From positions 1-50,751 of the forward strand of contig CAJUNG010000005.1 of assembly GCA_910587725.1 (NCBI GenBank): a stretch of DNA of 50,751 nucleotides, in the 5' to 3' direction. Positions 24,477 through 35,500 of this stretch are shown in pieces. The position numbers were made by a program, and so were the translations under genes. The notes under the pieces are model-generated. The model did not search any database, was not told the origin of the DNA, and saw only the letters and a list, made by a program, of their open reading frames with translations. The DNA comes from an uncultured Bacilli bacterium. Lineage in GTDB: Bacteria; Bacillota_I; Bacilli_A; RF39; UBA660. The number at the start of each line of letters is the position of its first letter. Position 1 is the stretch's first letter.

Positions 24477-26681
24477 ATGTTAAATAAAAAAGAATTATTA
24501 GCACCAGCTGGGGATATGGAAAGTTTAAAAGCGGCAGTTCATGCAGGTGCAGATGCAGTTTATTTAGGGGGAAAACGTTTTGGTGCGAGAAGATTTTCTC
24601 CTAATTTTAGTCATGAAGAATTAAAGATTGCCGTTGATTATGCGCATCTTTATGAAGTTAAAGTTTACGTGACAGTAAATACGATGATTTATGAAAGAGA
24701 GATGGAAGACGCTTATCAATATGCGAAATTTCTTTCTGAAATTGGTGTTGATGCTTTGATTGTCCAAGATATCGGATTGATTCGACTTTTACATATTCAC
24801 TTTCCTGAATTAGAACTTCATGCTTCTACTCAACTTCATAATTATACAAAAAATAATTTTGATGAATTAGCGCGTCTTGGAGTAAAACGAGTTGTGCTTG
24901 CTAGAGAATCCTCTTTATCAGAAATTGAATCCATCTCTACATCTCTAGAAAAAGAAGTCTTTATTCATGGTGCCATTTGTATATCCTATTCCGGTCAGTG
25001 CTTGTTTTCTTCCCTTGTTTTAGGTCGTAGTGGAAATCGTGGGGAATGTGCAGGAATGTGTCGTCTTCCTTTTACTTTAGAAAAGGCGGATGGCAAAATT
25101 TTGAAAGAACCTGCATATCTTCTTAGTCCAAAAGATTTATGTACAGTCTCTAAGTTTAAGGAATTGATGGATAGTGATATTAAGAGTTTTAAGATTGAAG
25201 GAAGAATGAAGAGTGCAACTTATGTGTATTTGGTGGTAAAAATTTATCGTTACTTAATGTATGCTTACGATGAGGGAAAAGAAATGTGTATTTCGGATAC
25301 CTTGATGAAACAGTTAAAGACTGTATTTCATCGAGGATTTACGCTTGGTCATTTATTTGAAGATAAAGAAAACTTTCGAAATACTAAGGGGCCAAACCAT
25401 CAAGGAATTGTTATTGGACAAGTGAAAAGTGTGGATAAAAAGAGAATTGAACTACTCCTTACGGATGATTTATATCAGGAAGATGGGATTCGTTTTTCTC
25501 GTAATCAAAAAGGAATGATTGTGAACTTTTTGTATGATAGAAAAGGAAATTTGATTTCCTCTGGCAAGCGAGGAGACACCGTCTTTTTAGATAATAAAGT
25601 ATCTCTTGAGGGAAAATCGGACGTCGTAAAAACGAGTAGTAAATATTTAGATGGGGAAATTCTAAATTATCCGCAAAAAAAGATTTCTGTTGATATTTCA
25701 TTTCGGGCGAGAGTAGGTGAGGTAATTTCTCTTTCTGTTACGGATGGTGTTTTTTTAATTTCAGTCGAAGGTCCTAGGGTAGAAAAAGCTAAAAATTGTG
25801 CAACTTCTAGAGAGGATATAGAGAAGCACTTATCGAAATTAGGAGATACACCTTATCAAATTTCTAAGTTATTGTTTGATATCGATAATGATGGATTTAT
25901 TCCGATGAAGGTAGTCAATCATTTAAGACAAGAGGCAGTCTTAAAATTGAATGAGGCACGCTTCTTTCGTAAACCTGTTAAAGCATATCCTTTTTTGCCG
26001 GAAAAATATGAAGGGAAGAAAGAGAAAAATGTCACAATTTCTTGCTTGGTTCGAACTGAGGAACAACTTCTTGCCTGTCTTAATTCTGCGTGTCGTATTT
26101 ATGTGACTAATCCAGAGCTTTATTTTCAATATAAAGAGAAATATCCACAACTTTATTTACGTCTAGATAGAGGAAAAGAAAGCCCTGACTATGTAGGAGA
26201 AAGGTTACTGCTTACAGAAATTTCCCAACTTTTTCTTGCTTCTAAAAACCAAGCGGTAGCAGATTATTATCTTAATGTTGCTAATCATTATTTTCTCTCT
26301 TATTTAAAGTCTCGGTCTATTCTTTGTTCTACTCTTTCGGTAGAAGCAAAGTTACAAGATATTGAGGAAATCCCTTCGGTTATGGATATGGAAGTTATCG
26401 TTTATGGGAATTTAGAAGTTATGTTAATTAAGAATGGAGACTTTTTAGCAGGTAAGTATTTAATTGATAGAAATAAAGAGAAATATCCGATTTTCCAGGA
26501 TGATGAGATTACTCATTTATTTTCTTATCAGAAAGAATGGTTTTCTGAAAGTGAAGTGCTGTCTATTCTTTCTACTTCGATTTCTTCTATTCGCTTAGAG
26601 TTTTTGGAGGAAAGTTCTCAAGAAGTAAAAAATGTACTGAAAAAGTATCAAGAAATGCTCGCTAATTTTTCCAAATTGTGA
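24477..26681 (+). CDS. Peptidase U32 family protein, long RlhA-like form
   Basis: U32 proteins (RlhA, TrhP) carry out prephenate-dependent hydroxylation of rRNA or tRNA and are not general proteases. The N-terminal TIM-barrel part begins KKELLAPAGDMESLKAAVHAGADAVYLGG (split: LLAPAGDMESLKAA, HAGADAVYLGG) and contains the U32 signature EVFIHGAICISYSGQCLFS (160-178), including the cysteines C168, C175, C191 and C195 region likely to bind an Fe-S cluster. At 734 aa it has the extended C-terminal half (DUF3656-like region) that distinguishes RlhA-type proteins from ~420-aa TrhP. RBS AGGGATGG. Which RNA it modifies cannot be told from sequence. Confidence 0.87.
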   Translation: MLNKKELLAPAGDMESLKAAVHAGADAVYLGGKRFGARRFSPNFSHEELKIAVDYAHLYEVKVYVTVNTMIYEREMEDAYQYAKFLSEIGVDALIVQDIGLIRLLHIHFPELELHASTQLHNYTKNNFDELARLGVKRVVLARESSLSEIESISTSLEKEVFIHGAICISYSGQCLFSSLVLGRSGNRGECAGMCRLPFTLEKADGKILKEPAYLLSPKDLCTVSKFKELMDSDIKSFKIEGRMKSATYVYLVVKIYRYLMYAYDEGKEMCISDTLMKQLKTVFHRGFTLGHLFEDKENFRNTKGPNHQGIVIGQVKSVDKKRIELLLTDDLYQEDGIRFSRNQKGMIVNFLYDRKGNLISSGKRGDTVFLDNKVSLEGKSDVVKTSSKYLDGEILNYPQKKISVDISFRARVGEVISLSVTDGVFLISVEGPRVEKAKNCATSREDIEKHLSKLGDTPYQISKLLFDIDNDGFIPMKVVNHLRQEAVLKLNEARFFRKPVKAYPFLPEKYEGKKEKNVTISCLVRTEEQLLACLNSACRIYVTNPELYFQYKEKYPQLYLRLDRGKESPDYVGERLLLTEISQLFLASKNQAVADYYLNVANHYFLSYLKSRSILCSTLSVEAKLQDIEEIPSVMDMEVIVYGNLEVMLIKNGDFLAGKYLIDRNKEKYPIFQDDEITHLFSYQKEWFSESEVLSILSTSISSIRLEFLEESSQEVKNVLKKYQEMLANFSKL

Positions 26682-26714
26682 TAAAATATTGTTGATAGAG
26701 AGGGGAGATGTTGT

Positions 26715-27215
26715 ATGAAAAAGAAAAATAGGCAAACGAACTTCTTTTGGCTAAAAATTTGTCTTACTTTTGTGATTCTTGCTTTCTTTGGCTTTTTTCT
26801 TACGAAATGGTATTTAAGTAGAGATGAACTTGTGCTGCAGACACCTGTTGTTGCTGAAGTCTTAGAAAACGAAGTTAAATATTCAGAGTTTTATAACTAT
26901 GTTTTGGAAAATGACCCTTCGGTGATTTACTTAACTTCATCAAAAGATAAGACTTGTCGGGCATTTGAAAAAGAGATAAAGAGTTTCTTTGTTTCTCATT
27001 CATTTGAAGATGCAATTGTTTATATGAATTTGTATGAAATGGAAATCTCTCACTTTTTTTCTGAATTTTCTAATCACTTTGACTATCAAGGAGAAATGTT
27101 AAGTGTTCCTGCGTTTGTTTACTTTGAAGAAGGTAAAGTGAAAGCGATGTTAAGTGGAGAGTTGACAAAAGAAAAGACGGAGGATTTCTTTCGCGAGATT
27201 GGATTGATTTTATGA
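26715..27215 (+). CDS. Membrane-anchored thioredoxin-like protein with a single Cys
   Basis: The 166-aa protein has an N-terminal membrane anchor (~11-30) and a thioredoxin-like domain outside: VIYLTSSKDKTCRAFEKEI at the active-site position, and SVPAFVYFEEGKV with the cis-proline. Instead of CxxC there is one cysteine (C-R-A-F), so it cannot act as a classical disulfide reductase; a monothiol or non-catalytic role is likely. It lies 33 bp after the U32 gene and has its own possible extended -10 (TG-A-TAAAAT at 26679-26687). It overlaps trmL by 4 bp (ATGA). Confidence 0.72.
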   Translation: MKKKNRQTNFFWLKICLTFVILAFFGFFLTKWYLSRDELVLQTPVVAEVLENEVKYSEFYNYVLENDPSVIYLTSSKDKTCRAFEKEIKSFFVSHSFEDAIVYMNLYEMEISHFFSEFSNHFDYQGEMLSVPAFVYFEEGKVKAMLSGELTKEKTEDFFREIGLIL

Positions 27216-27721
27216 TTCACATTGTATTATTTGAACCAGAAATACCAGGAAATACGGGAAATATTATGCGAACTTGTGTTGCTACCGGTGCTCATCTTCA
27301 TTTGATTGAGCCGCTTGGATTTTCTTTAGATGACAGTCATGTCAAACGAAGTGGTGTCAACTATATTGACAAGTTAGTGTATACGGTTTACCCGAATTGG
27401 GATGACTTTAAAGCAAAAAATTCTGGAGATTTCTATTATTTTACTAGATATGGTCATAAGCCGCATTCTAGTTTTAACTATCAAGATACAAAAAATGATA
27501 TTTATTTAATTTTTGGAAAAGAATCTACAGGAATTCCTAAATCTATGTTACAAGAAGATTTAGAACATTGTATGAGAATTCCTATGACAGATGGCGTTCG
27601 TGCACTTAATTTATCGAACTGCGTTGCTATCGTTGTTTATGAAGTATTGCGTCAACAAAATTATGAGGGCTTACTTTTAGAAGAACCTCATAAGGGTGCG
27701 GATTATTTAGAAAGAGAATAG
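27212..27721 (+). CDS. trmL: tRNA (cytidine/uridine(34)-2'-O)-methyltransferase TrmL
   Basis: A SPOUT-class enzyme that methylates the wobble ribose of certain tRNA-Leu. The 169-aa protein has all three SPOUT motifs: FEPEIPGNTGNIMRTC, LIFGKESTGIP and IPMTDGVRALNLSNCVAIVVYE. Start by ATGA overlap with the thioredoxin-like gene. It is followed after 21 bp by tRNA-Arg. Confidence 0.95.
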   Translation: MIHIVLFEPEIPGNTGNIMRTCVATGAHLHLIEPLGFSLDDSHVKRSGVNYIDKLVYTVYPNWDDFKAKNSGDFYYFTRYGHKPHSSFNYQDTKNDIYLIFGKESTGIPKSMLQEDLEHCMRIPMTDGVRALNLSNCVAIVVYEVLRQQNYEGLLLEEPHKGADYLERE

Positions 27722-27742
27722 CTATTCTCATTTTTCTGATTT

Positions 27743-27819
27743 GTTCACATAGCTCAGATGGATAGAGTGCTTCCCTCCGAAGGAAGAGGTCGCGAGTTCG
27801 ACTCTCGCTGTGGACACCA
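27743..27819 (+). tRNA. tRNA-Arg (anticodon CCG), CCA encoded
   Basis: The cloverleaf is complete. Acceptor stem GTTCACA/TGTGGAC has one G-U pair; D arm GCTC..GAGT; anticodon stem CTTCC/GGAAG with loop CTCCGAA, giving anticodon CCG (reads CGG); T arm GCGAG-TTCGACT-CTCGC; discriminator A and encoded CCA. It borders the accessory island and is a plausible integration site. Confidence 0.95.
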
Positions 27820-27831
27820 TATTGATGAAAT

Positions 27832-27855
27832 CCCTTGTTTTTCAAGGGTTTTTGT
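27832..27855 (+). terminator. Terminator after tRNA-Arg
   Basis: A stem CCCTTG/CAAGGG with a T-rich loop, followed by TTTTTGTTT. Confidence 0.8.
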
Positions 27856-27928
27856 TTGTTAAAAGCATTTTCCCCCTTATTTACCCCTTAAATTCCGAAG
27901 ATTTGAAGTTGTTTAATGTATTAATAAC

Positions 27929-27990
27929 GTATACCAAAAAATTGAAAATCCACGAAAAAGTATACAAAAAGTATACAAAAATTATACAAA
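27929..27990 (+). repeat. Four short direct repeats GTATAC(C)AAAAA beside the tRNA
   Basis: GTATACCAAAAA (27929-27940), GTATACAAAAA (27960-27970), GTATACAAAAA (27971-27981) and TTATACAAA (27982-27990). They lie 110-170 bp after the tRNA-Arg gene, in a 373-bp gene-free stretch (27820-28192). Their size and position fit arm-type integrase sites or another repeated protein-binding site; no integrase gene is in the window. Confidence 0.55.
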
Positions 27991-28091
27991 TTTGGGTATA
28001 GACGTTACTCAGAAAATCAGTATAATGAAGTAAAATGAATTAATTTTCGAAAGATATTGATTCATTTTTTTTCAAGTTTTAAAATTTTAAC

Positions 28092-28119
28092 TTGACAACG
28101 TATATATTTTTACTACAAT
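28092..28119 (+). promoter_or_regulatory. Promoter of the ArpU-like gene
   Basis: TTGACA, a 16-bp spacer, then TACAAT; leader ~70 nt. Confidence 0.6.
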
Positions 28120-28192
28120 AAATGACAAAATTTGGAAGTGCGGAGGTTTTGTATGTTAATGATTAGTAGTAGTAGGAAAGGAATGTGAATCC

Positions 28193-28732
28193 ATGAACCA
28201 AAAAGTCACTTTAAATTCAATTTTGGATTTACCGTTAGAATTATTAAGAAAGAGCGAAAAATATGATAGTTATTCGTCCCTATTGGGAGAAAAACAATTT
28301 TCAAAATATGATTATAAGAAATTAAAATCTACGATTAGGAGTTATTTTGAATACTATAAAAATTCAATATATTTTAGTCACTTTCCTGCAAATTATAATA
28401 TTCAACTTACTACTGCTTATGATTCAGTTAGAGTCTCGTCAACTAATGTTGTATCTGATTCGGTTTCTAATCTTGTAATCAGTCGAATAGACAAAGAATT
28501 AGAAATAGCAAGTTGGATATTAGATTTTCATAGTAGGATTCTGCAGGTTGCATCAAAACTTACGATTCAGGAAGCAAGCTATTTAGTAGATTACTTTTTT
28601 AGTAATCTATCAGAAGAGGTAATTTGTGAAAAACTAAATATTTGTAGGAAAACACTTCAAAAAGTGAAAAAAAGTTGTCTTGTCAAAGTATGGATTGAAC
28701 TTGAAACATTGAATTTAAAAGAGGATGCTTAA
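28193..28732 (+). CDS. ArpU/RinA-like phage late-gene transcriptional regulator
   Basis: The 179-aa protein has an N-terminal half of unknown type and a C-terminal sigma-region-4-like helix-turn-helix: LTIQEASYLVDYFFSNLSEE, ICEKLNICRKTLQKVKKSCLVKVWIELE. This layout is that of ArpU-type proteins, which in phages of Gram-positive bacteria sit at the end of the early region and switch on late genes. RBS GGAAAGGAATG. It is followed by a terminator and then directly by tail-fibre and Rhs genes, with no terminase, capsid or tail-tube genes. This suggests that it controls the Rhs/lysis region. Confidence 0.7.
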   Translation: MNQKVTLNSILDLPLELLRKSEKYDSYSSLLGEKQFSKYDYKKLKSTIRSYFEYYKNSIYFSHFPANYNIQLTTAYDSVRVSSTNVVSDSVSNLVISRIDKELEIASWILDFHSRILQVASKLTIQEASYLVDYFFSNLSEEVICEKLNICRKTLQKVKKSCLVKVWIELETLNLKEDA

Positions 28733-28806
28733 ACAGTGTTCTTTTTTGGAAGTAGGTGAGGATATGGGATAGAGAAAGTAGATAATTAATATGTTAAAAA
28801 TCAAAT

Positions 28807-28834
28807 GGCATTGAAATCAATGTCTTTTTATTTT
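28807..28834 (+). terminator. Terminator after the ArpU-like gene
   Basis: A stem GGCATTG/CAATGTC with a 4-nt loop, followed by TTTTTATTTTT. Confidence 0.7.
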
Positions 28835-28876
28835 TGCATTCGAAAAAAATAAAAAAATAGAAAGAAGGAAAAAATA

Positions 28877-29473
28877 ATGAATAATTTATATGAGTATATC
28901 GTAAATGCCTTTACGAGAAAAGATGAAAAAACAAATCTAGAAGTGAATAATTTAAATGTAGATTGTATCACTTCAAAAAATAATAAATTTGAACTAGATG
29001 CAGAGGGAAATTTAACTGTAAAAAGTATTACTGCTGAGCAGGGATTACCAAGTGGTGCAGAAGTAGATATTTTAAATTCTGTTTATCCAATCGGTTCTAT
29101 TTATATGTCTACAAGTAGTACGAATCCAGGCAATATCTTTGGTGGTACTTGGGTTTCTTGGGGAGCCGGAAGAGTACCTGTTGGAGTAAATGCTTCTGAT
29201 AATGATTTTAAAGTCGTCGAAAAGATGGGTGGGACTAAGTCACAAGAATTGAGAGCGTTAATTGGTGCAACAAATAGTGATATCAGTAGAATTGGCTATG
29301 AAGCACAACCTAGTATAGCAGGGCATGCTTACTCTTATTCAATTGCTGGAAGAGATACTTTAAATAATGTGACGACGCTAAATCATAGCACGACTGTTTT
29401 ACAAGCAAGTGGAGGTAATCCAACCACAATTCAACCATACATTACTTGTTACATGTGGAAACGTACACAATAG
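28877..29473 (+). CDS. Phage tail fibre/baseplate collar-type protein
   Basis: The 198-aa protein has, after an N-terminal ~65 residues of short beta-like repeats, the block VYPIGSIYMSTSSTNPGNIF, FGGTWVSWGAGRVPVGV and a C-terminus ending in QPYITCYMWKRTQ. This is the standard form of small phage tail-fibre or receptor-binding tips in Gram-positive phages. RBS AAGAAGGAAAAAA. It lies 30 bp upstream of the rhs gene and is probably co-transcribed. It suggests that the locus derives from a phage tail module, or that it supplies a cell-binding part. Confidence 0.8.
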   Translation: MNNLYEYIVNAFTRKDEKTNLEVNNLNVDCITSKNNKFELDAEGNLTVKSITAEQGLPSGAEVDILNSVYPIGSIYMSTSSTNPGNIFGGTWVSWGAGRVPVGVNASDNDFKVVEKMGGTKSQELRALIGATNSDISRIGYEAQPSIAGHAYSYSIAGRDTLNNVTTLNHSTTVLQASGGNPTTIQPYITCYMWKRTQ

Positions 29474-29503
29474 TGAATTTAAAATATGCGAAAGGAATAA
29501 AGT

Positions 29504-32500
29504 ATGAAAGAAATCGAATTAATCAATAAAAGAAAATTAAGAGAAAAGCATTTCTTACAAGAAGATGGCACTATTATTGCAAAAGTTTATAATAGAAATG
29601 TCCATTACTTAAAAGATGGAAAGTATGAGGAAATTGATAATTCATTGCAAAAAGAAAAAAACTGTTATCGAAATAAAAGTAATGATTATCATGTATTCTA
29701 TTCTTCTCTTGGAAATCATTCATTAATGAAAATGGAACGACAAGAAGACTATGTTGATATTAGTTTGAAAGGAGTTATGGATAGTTATCTAGATAAAGAA
29801 AATTTAAATACTGAAACAGGTGAAGTAATTTATACTAATGTACTTGATGGAGTTGATATTAAATATGATACATTGCCAACGAAAATTAAAGAGACAATCA
29901 TTCTAAAAGATAATCGGCATGAGCAATTAGAGTTTGTTATTGATACAAATCTCAATTTAGTCATGATTGATAACAAAATTTTAGCAAAAAAAGGTGACAC
30001 TATCATCTTTGCAATTGAAAAGCCGTACATGGAGGATTCTGCTTCACAAGTAAATCAAAATATCTTTTATGAATTAAGAAAAGTGAATACTTCGTATGAA
30101 TTAATCTTAAATTTGGATAAAGATTGGCTTGATTCGGAAGATAGGGTATTCCCCATTTTTGTGGATCCAACAATTACTAATATGGGTCAAGAAATTACTT
30201 TATCAGATACCTATATTTTCCCTGGTGATGATAACACGATTAGAAGTACTCAACCTATTTTAAAGGCTGGTGTAGAGAGAGTAAACGGAACGGATATCGT
30301 AAATAGATCCCTAATCAAATTTACACTACCAGAAATTGGGACAGGGAGTGAAATTATAGGTGCTTATCTTACATTAACGGGATACCCTGTAGTTACTTCT
30401 GATAATGAATATAGAACAGTTACAATGCATCGAATTACAGAAGATTGGACAGAAGAAAATGCAACTTGGGACAAAATGAATGATAAATATGAGGAAAGAG
30501 TAGAAAGTATTTATTATGGTCTTAGAAGTTATTTAGACTTGCATCCTCCTATCACTATTACGCCGGAACACGGATTGTATGATGGTAATATTACCAATTT
30601 GGTGAAAAAGTGGTATCGAGATACTCCAAATTATGGAATTTTATTGAAATCAGCGGAAGAAAAATATGTAGGAGAACAATTTCCTGCGTTCTGTTCTAAG
30701 GATTACAGACAAGAAGGAGATTCATATGATCCAAAGCCAGTATTTCAATTAGTTTATCGTAACTTAAATGGAATAGAAAGTTATTTGGACTATAAAGTAC
30801 AAAACTTTACAGATGGAGCTACTTATGTAAATACATTTACTGGGAATATGACCGGAATTTTCCAAATTGGACATACGATAGGCGGAAAACTACCAGCAAC
30901 AGTTAATCTTGTTTATAATACTAATGATGCTGTATTAAATCATATAACGAAGTTCGGAAGAGGATGTAAATTAAGTTTAGATCAGACAATTCAAGTTGCA
31001 ATGATTGATGGAAAAGAGTACTTAGAGTATCAAGATGAAGACGGAACTAGTCACTATTTTTATCAGGATGGAGATATTTATCTAGATGAAGATGGTCTAA
31101 GTTTAATCATTAGTAAAACTGATTCTACTTGTATTATGACAGATAAAACTGGTGGAAAGATGACATTTACTAAAATATCTGACAAATACAGATTAACGGA
31201 GATTAAAGATGTAAAAGAAAATGCTATTATGATTGAATTTAATTCTGCTCATGATATTTCAAAGATAACTGATGCAAATAATGCAGAAATTACATTTACT
31301 TATGGGACAAATGAAATTGAGATAGTAAGTCCTGATTCGATAGTTACTTTAAAATACTCTGGAAGTTATCTTACATCGATAGAAACGCCAAATGGTGTAA
31401 CTACTTTTTCTACAAATACCGAAAGTATTATTTCAACGATTATAGATGTAACAGGATTAAAGATTCAGTATGATTATTGTAGTCAAAAACCATACAGAAT
31501 CAGTAAAATCACTCAATATGGATTAAATGAAAAGATAGGAAACTTCTTTAAACTTTCCTATGGATTTAATACAACTACAATTACAGATTATAAAGGAAAA
31601 ACTTCTACAATAATTTTTAATTCAAATGGAAATGTTTTATCTATGAATAGTTTAGGATCCGATGAGACGATTCATGATGCCTACTCGATTACACAGAATT
31701 ATGGAAATGATGAGGCCAACAAGAATAAATTATTATCGGATTCAATCCCAATAAAATATGTAAACAATCTTTTGAAAAACACTAGTTTTGAGACGGATAG
31801 TGATTATTTCACAGTAACTAGTGGAGTTACAAAAAGTTTCTCTACTGATTATGCGAATTCTGGAAGGAGAAGTCTAAAAGTAGTAAGCAATTCAACTGAT
31901 TCACAACATTATATTATCCAAACTATTGATGGATTAGAAAAAGGAAAACACTATACCTTCAGTGGATACTTCAAAACAAATACAAATGTAAGAATTTCAT
32001 TAGGGTATGATGCAACAAATATTGCCGAGTCTGGTAGATTTGGTGATGAAAGTATTATGCCAACTGATGAATTTATCCGAAAAGATGTTACAGTTTATTA
32101 TGATGAAGATGCTCAAAATCCTTTAAAAATTTTTATAGAATTAAGCGATAATGGAACATTGTATATTGATGATATTCAATTAGAAGAAGGAGAAGTTGCT
32201 AATCAGTATAATGTCATTGAAAATTCTGATTTTTCGAATGGACTTTCTGATTGGAATTTATTTACTTGGAGATTTGATGATGAGAATGCTCCAAATACTT
32301 CTGATGTCTTTGAAGTTATTCAAATAAACAAACACCAAACGGCATTAAAAGTAAAAATGAATCCATTACAGGGTAGTCGCTTTAGTAAGGAATTCCCTAT
32401 CAAAGGAAAAAAAGGAGATTTGTATAATCTTTCTTTTTGGTATAAAAATGAAGGAATCCCAGCAGATGGGGAAATTGTTGGTAACAGTGTTATGATTTAT

Positions 32501-35500
32501 TTCAAACCAGTTGGGCAAGATGCAGATTATTGTATTTTACCAAGTGGGGATTTACATCATGATGAGAATGTGTGGCAATATTATACATTCCGTTATGGAG
32601 CAGATGAAGATTATGAGTCAATTCTTATTGTATTTAATCAAGGCCGAGAAGCAAATGATTTCTATATTACAAACTTAACCTTCTTTAAAGATTTATCTAA
32701 TAATGAATACGAGTATGATGATGAAGGAAATGTAACAAAAATTAAAGATTCTAGTAAAGATTCTGGAAATATTTTTGGATATGATAGCAACAATCAATTA
32801 ATTAGTGCAACAACACCAAGAGGTAAGGAATTAAAGATTGAATACGATAATGTAAAAACAGATCAAGTATTAAGTGCTGTATCTTCGTCTGGAATTTCTA
32901 ATCAAGTAAAATATGATTCTTTTGGAAATCCAATTCAAACTAAAGTAATTAGAAAAGGAAAAAAAGAAGTCGTAAATGGTCGTTATAGAATTAGAAGTAA
33001 GGGAACAGAAAAATATATTAAGGCAAGATATAGGGATGTAGTAGTAGAAAGTGATCTTTGTAGCAATACTGTTTGGAAAGTAGAAAAAGTAAATGGAAAG
33101 TATAGATTTATTCACGATTGCTTACCATCTTATAATTTGATTCTAGCTGATAAGACGCTTGCATTAATGCCAGTGAATGAAAATAATTTATTTACATTAA
33201 AACAAAATGAGAATAGAAGTTATTTAATTCAAATTAGTGAAAAACAATATTTGAGAACGAATCAAAATTCTTTAGAAATTGCAGAATATATCCCAAATGA
33301 TCCATCTTTTGAATTCTATTTTGAGGTAGTGGAAGAGTTATTTATCGAAGTTGATGCAATATATAGTGAGGATGGAAGATTTGTTACAAGTACAACTGAT
33401 AGCAATTTTAATACGACCGAATATGAAACAGATTCTATCACAGGACTTGTGAAATCTTCTACCAATGCAAAAGGATATAAGACAGAATTTACTTACAACA
33501 ATAAAAAGCAAATAACTTCTGTTAAGCAAGGAGAAAAATCCGTAAACTATACTTATAATGCACAGAATTTAATCAGTAAAATAAAACAGGGTGAAAAAGA
33601 ATATAACTTTATCTATGATGATTTTTTAAATACCAAGAAAGTACAAATTGGAAGCGATATTACATTGGTAGAGAATTCTTATGAAGAAAATAATGGAAAT
33701 CTATCTTCTGTCACTTATGGAAACGGACATACGATTTCTTATGATTATGATGAATTTAATCGAATGAAAACACTTTATAAGATGGATAAAAACTATCACT
33801 ATCGATATGATAATAATGGAAATCTATCTAAAATTTTATATGATTTACCGATTACAACATATGATGTAGTAGGACCAAAACCAGCTATGTTATATAATCC
33901 TTTGATAAAGTTCATTTATGATACTGCAAGTAGAATAATCGAATTTGAAAATGGGACTTTTACTATAAATTACACTTATGATTTAAATGATAATATTACT
34001 AGTAAAAAGTACAAACTATATAATGTTATGGATGAACTTAGCAATACGTTTGATAGTGATGATTTACTTACCAAAACAGTCATTGGAAATCAGATTATAA
34101 ATTATCAGTATGATGAATTGGAAAGATTAAGTAAGAAGTCAATTAATAATCAATATCACTCAAAAATTGAGTACGTTTCTAATGGAAAAAGAACTACTAC
34201 TTTAATTAAAAGTATTACGAATAATGATAATAAGTATAGTTATGAATATGATTCTTTAAATAATATTACACATGTATACTACAATGATGAATTAGAAAGA
34301 CAATACTATTATGATACGTATAACGAACTTATTCAGGAAGAAAATTATGCTAAAAGAGAACGCACTGTATATAGCTATGATGAATTTGGAAATATTTTAA
34401 CAAAAACAATCTCCAACATGGATACAGAAGAGATTGTAAAAACGGATACATATGAATATGAAAATAGTGATTGGAAAGATCAATTGACGAAATTTAATAA
34501 TCAAGAAATTACTTATGACGCAATCGGTAATCCCAAGACCATCGGAGAAAATATTGCGATGGATTGGACTAACGGAAGAAGCCTTGCAAGTTATACGGAT
34601 GAACAAAAGAATAGATATCTTTCTTATGAATACAACCAAGATGGTATTCGTACTAAAAAAACTGTTAATGGAGACTTTATAAGATATTTCTTAGAAGGAA
34701 ACCAAATAATTTATGAAGAAAGAACAGATGATAGGGGATACTTAAATATGATTTACTATCTTTATGACTTGACAGGAATTATTGGATTAAAGTATAATGA
34801 GGATGTTTACTACTATGAAAAAAATCTACAAGGAGATATCATAGGAATCTTAGATTCTAGTTATAACAAGGTAGCAACTTATGAGTATGATGCTTGGGGA
34901 AAAGTCTTAAGTATTAAAGATAATAATGGCATTGAAATCACCTCTCCTGAGCATATTGGAATCATAAATCCGTTTAGGTATCGTGGATACTATTATGATA
35001 ATGAGACAGAATTATATTATTTAAATAGTAGGTATTATAATCCAACTTGGGGAAGATTTTTAAATGCTGATGCATATGGCGGGGAAATTGGTGGTAATAT
35101 TTTATCACATAATCCTTTTGTTTATGTTCTTAACAATCCAATTACATATTACGATGGATTTGGAGAATTTGCACTCACTCTTTCTGCCCTAGGTGCAGGA
35201 GCATTAGTAGTATTTGGTGCGATTGCTGCATATCCTGCTGTAAAAGCTGCTGTTGACTCCATTACTCCTGCTTTAAGTGCAGTTGATCGAGTACTGAACT
35301 ATAAACCACGGGAACTGGTAGAGCCTAAGGTAAAAGAAAAGGACAAGGCTATACCATATATGCCACCGAGTCCTAATAAAATAGATGAGAAACCATGTAC
35401 AACTGCAACATTAAGTAGTGGAGATGTAACGAGGGGGAAACGGTTAACAATATATGAATCTATTAATCATGTTCAATTTGGAGGCAATGTTATGTGCGAT

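Noticed and set aside
24298..24483. 61-codon frame before the U32 gene as a leader peptide
   Set aside because: It has no RBS, overlaps the extended -10 promoter and runs into the U32 start.
27929..27990. CRISPR array
   Set aside because: The repeats are 11 bp with irregular or no spacers and there are no cas genes.
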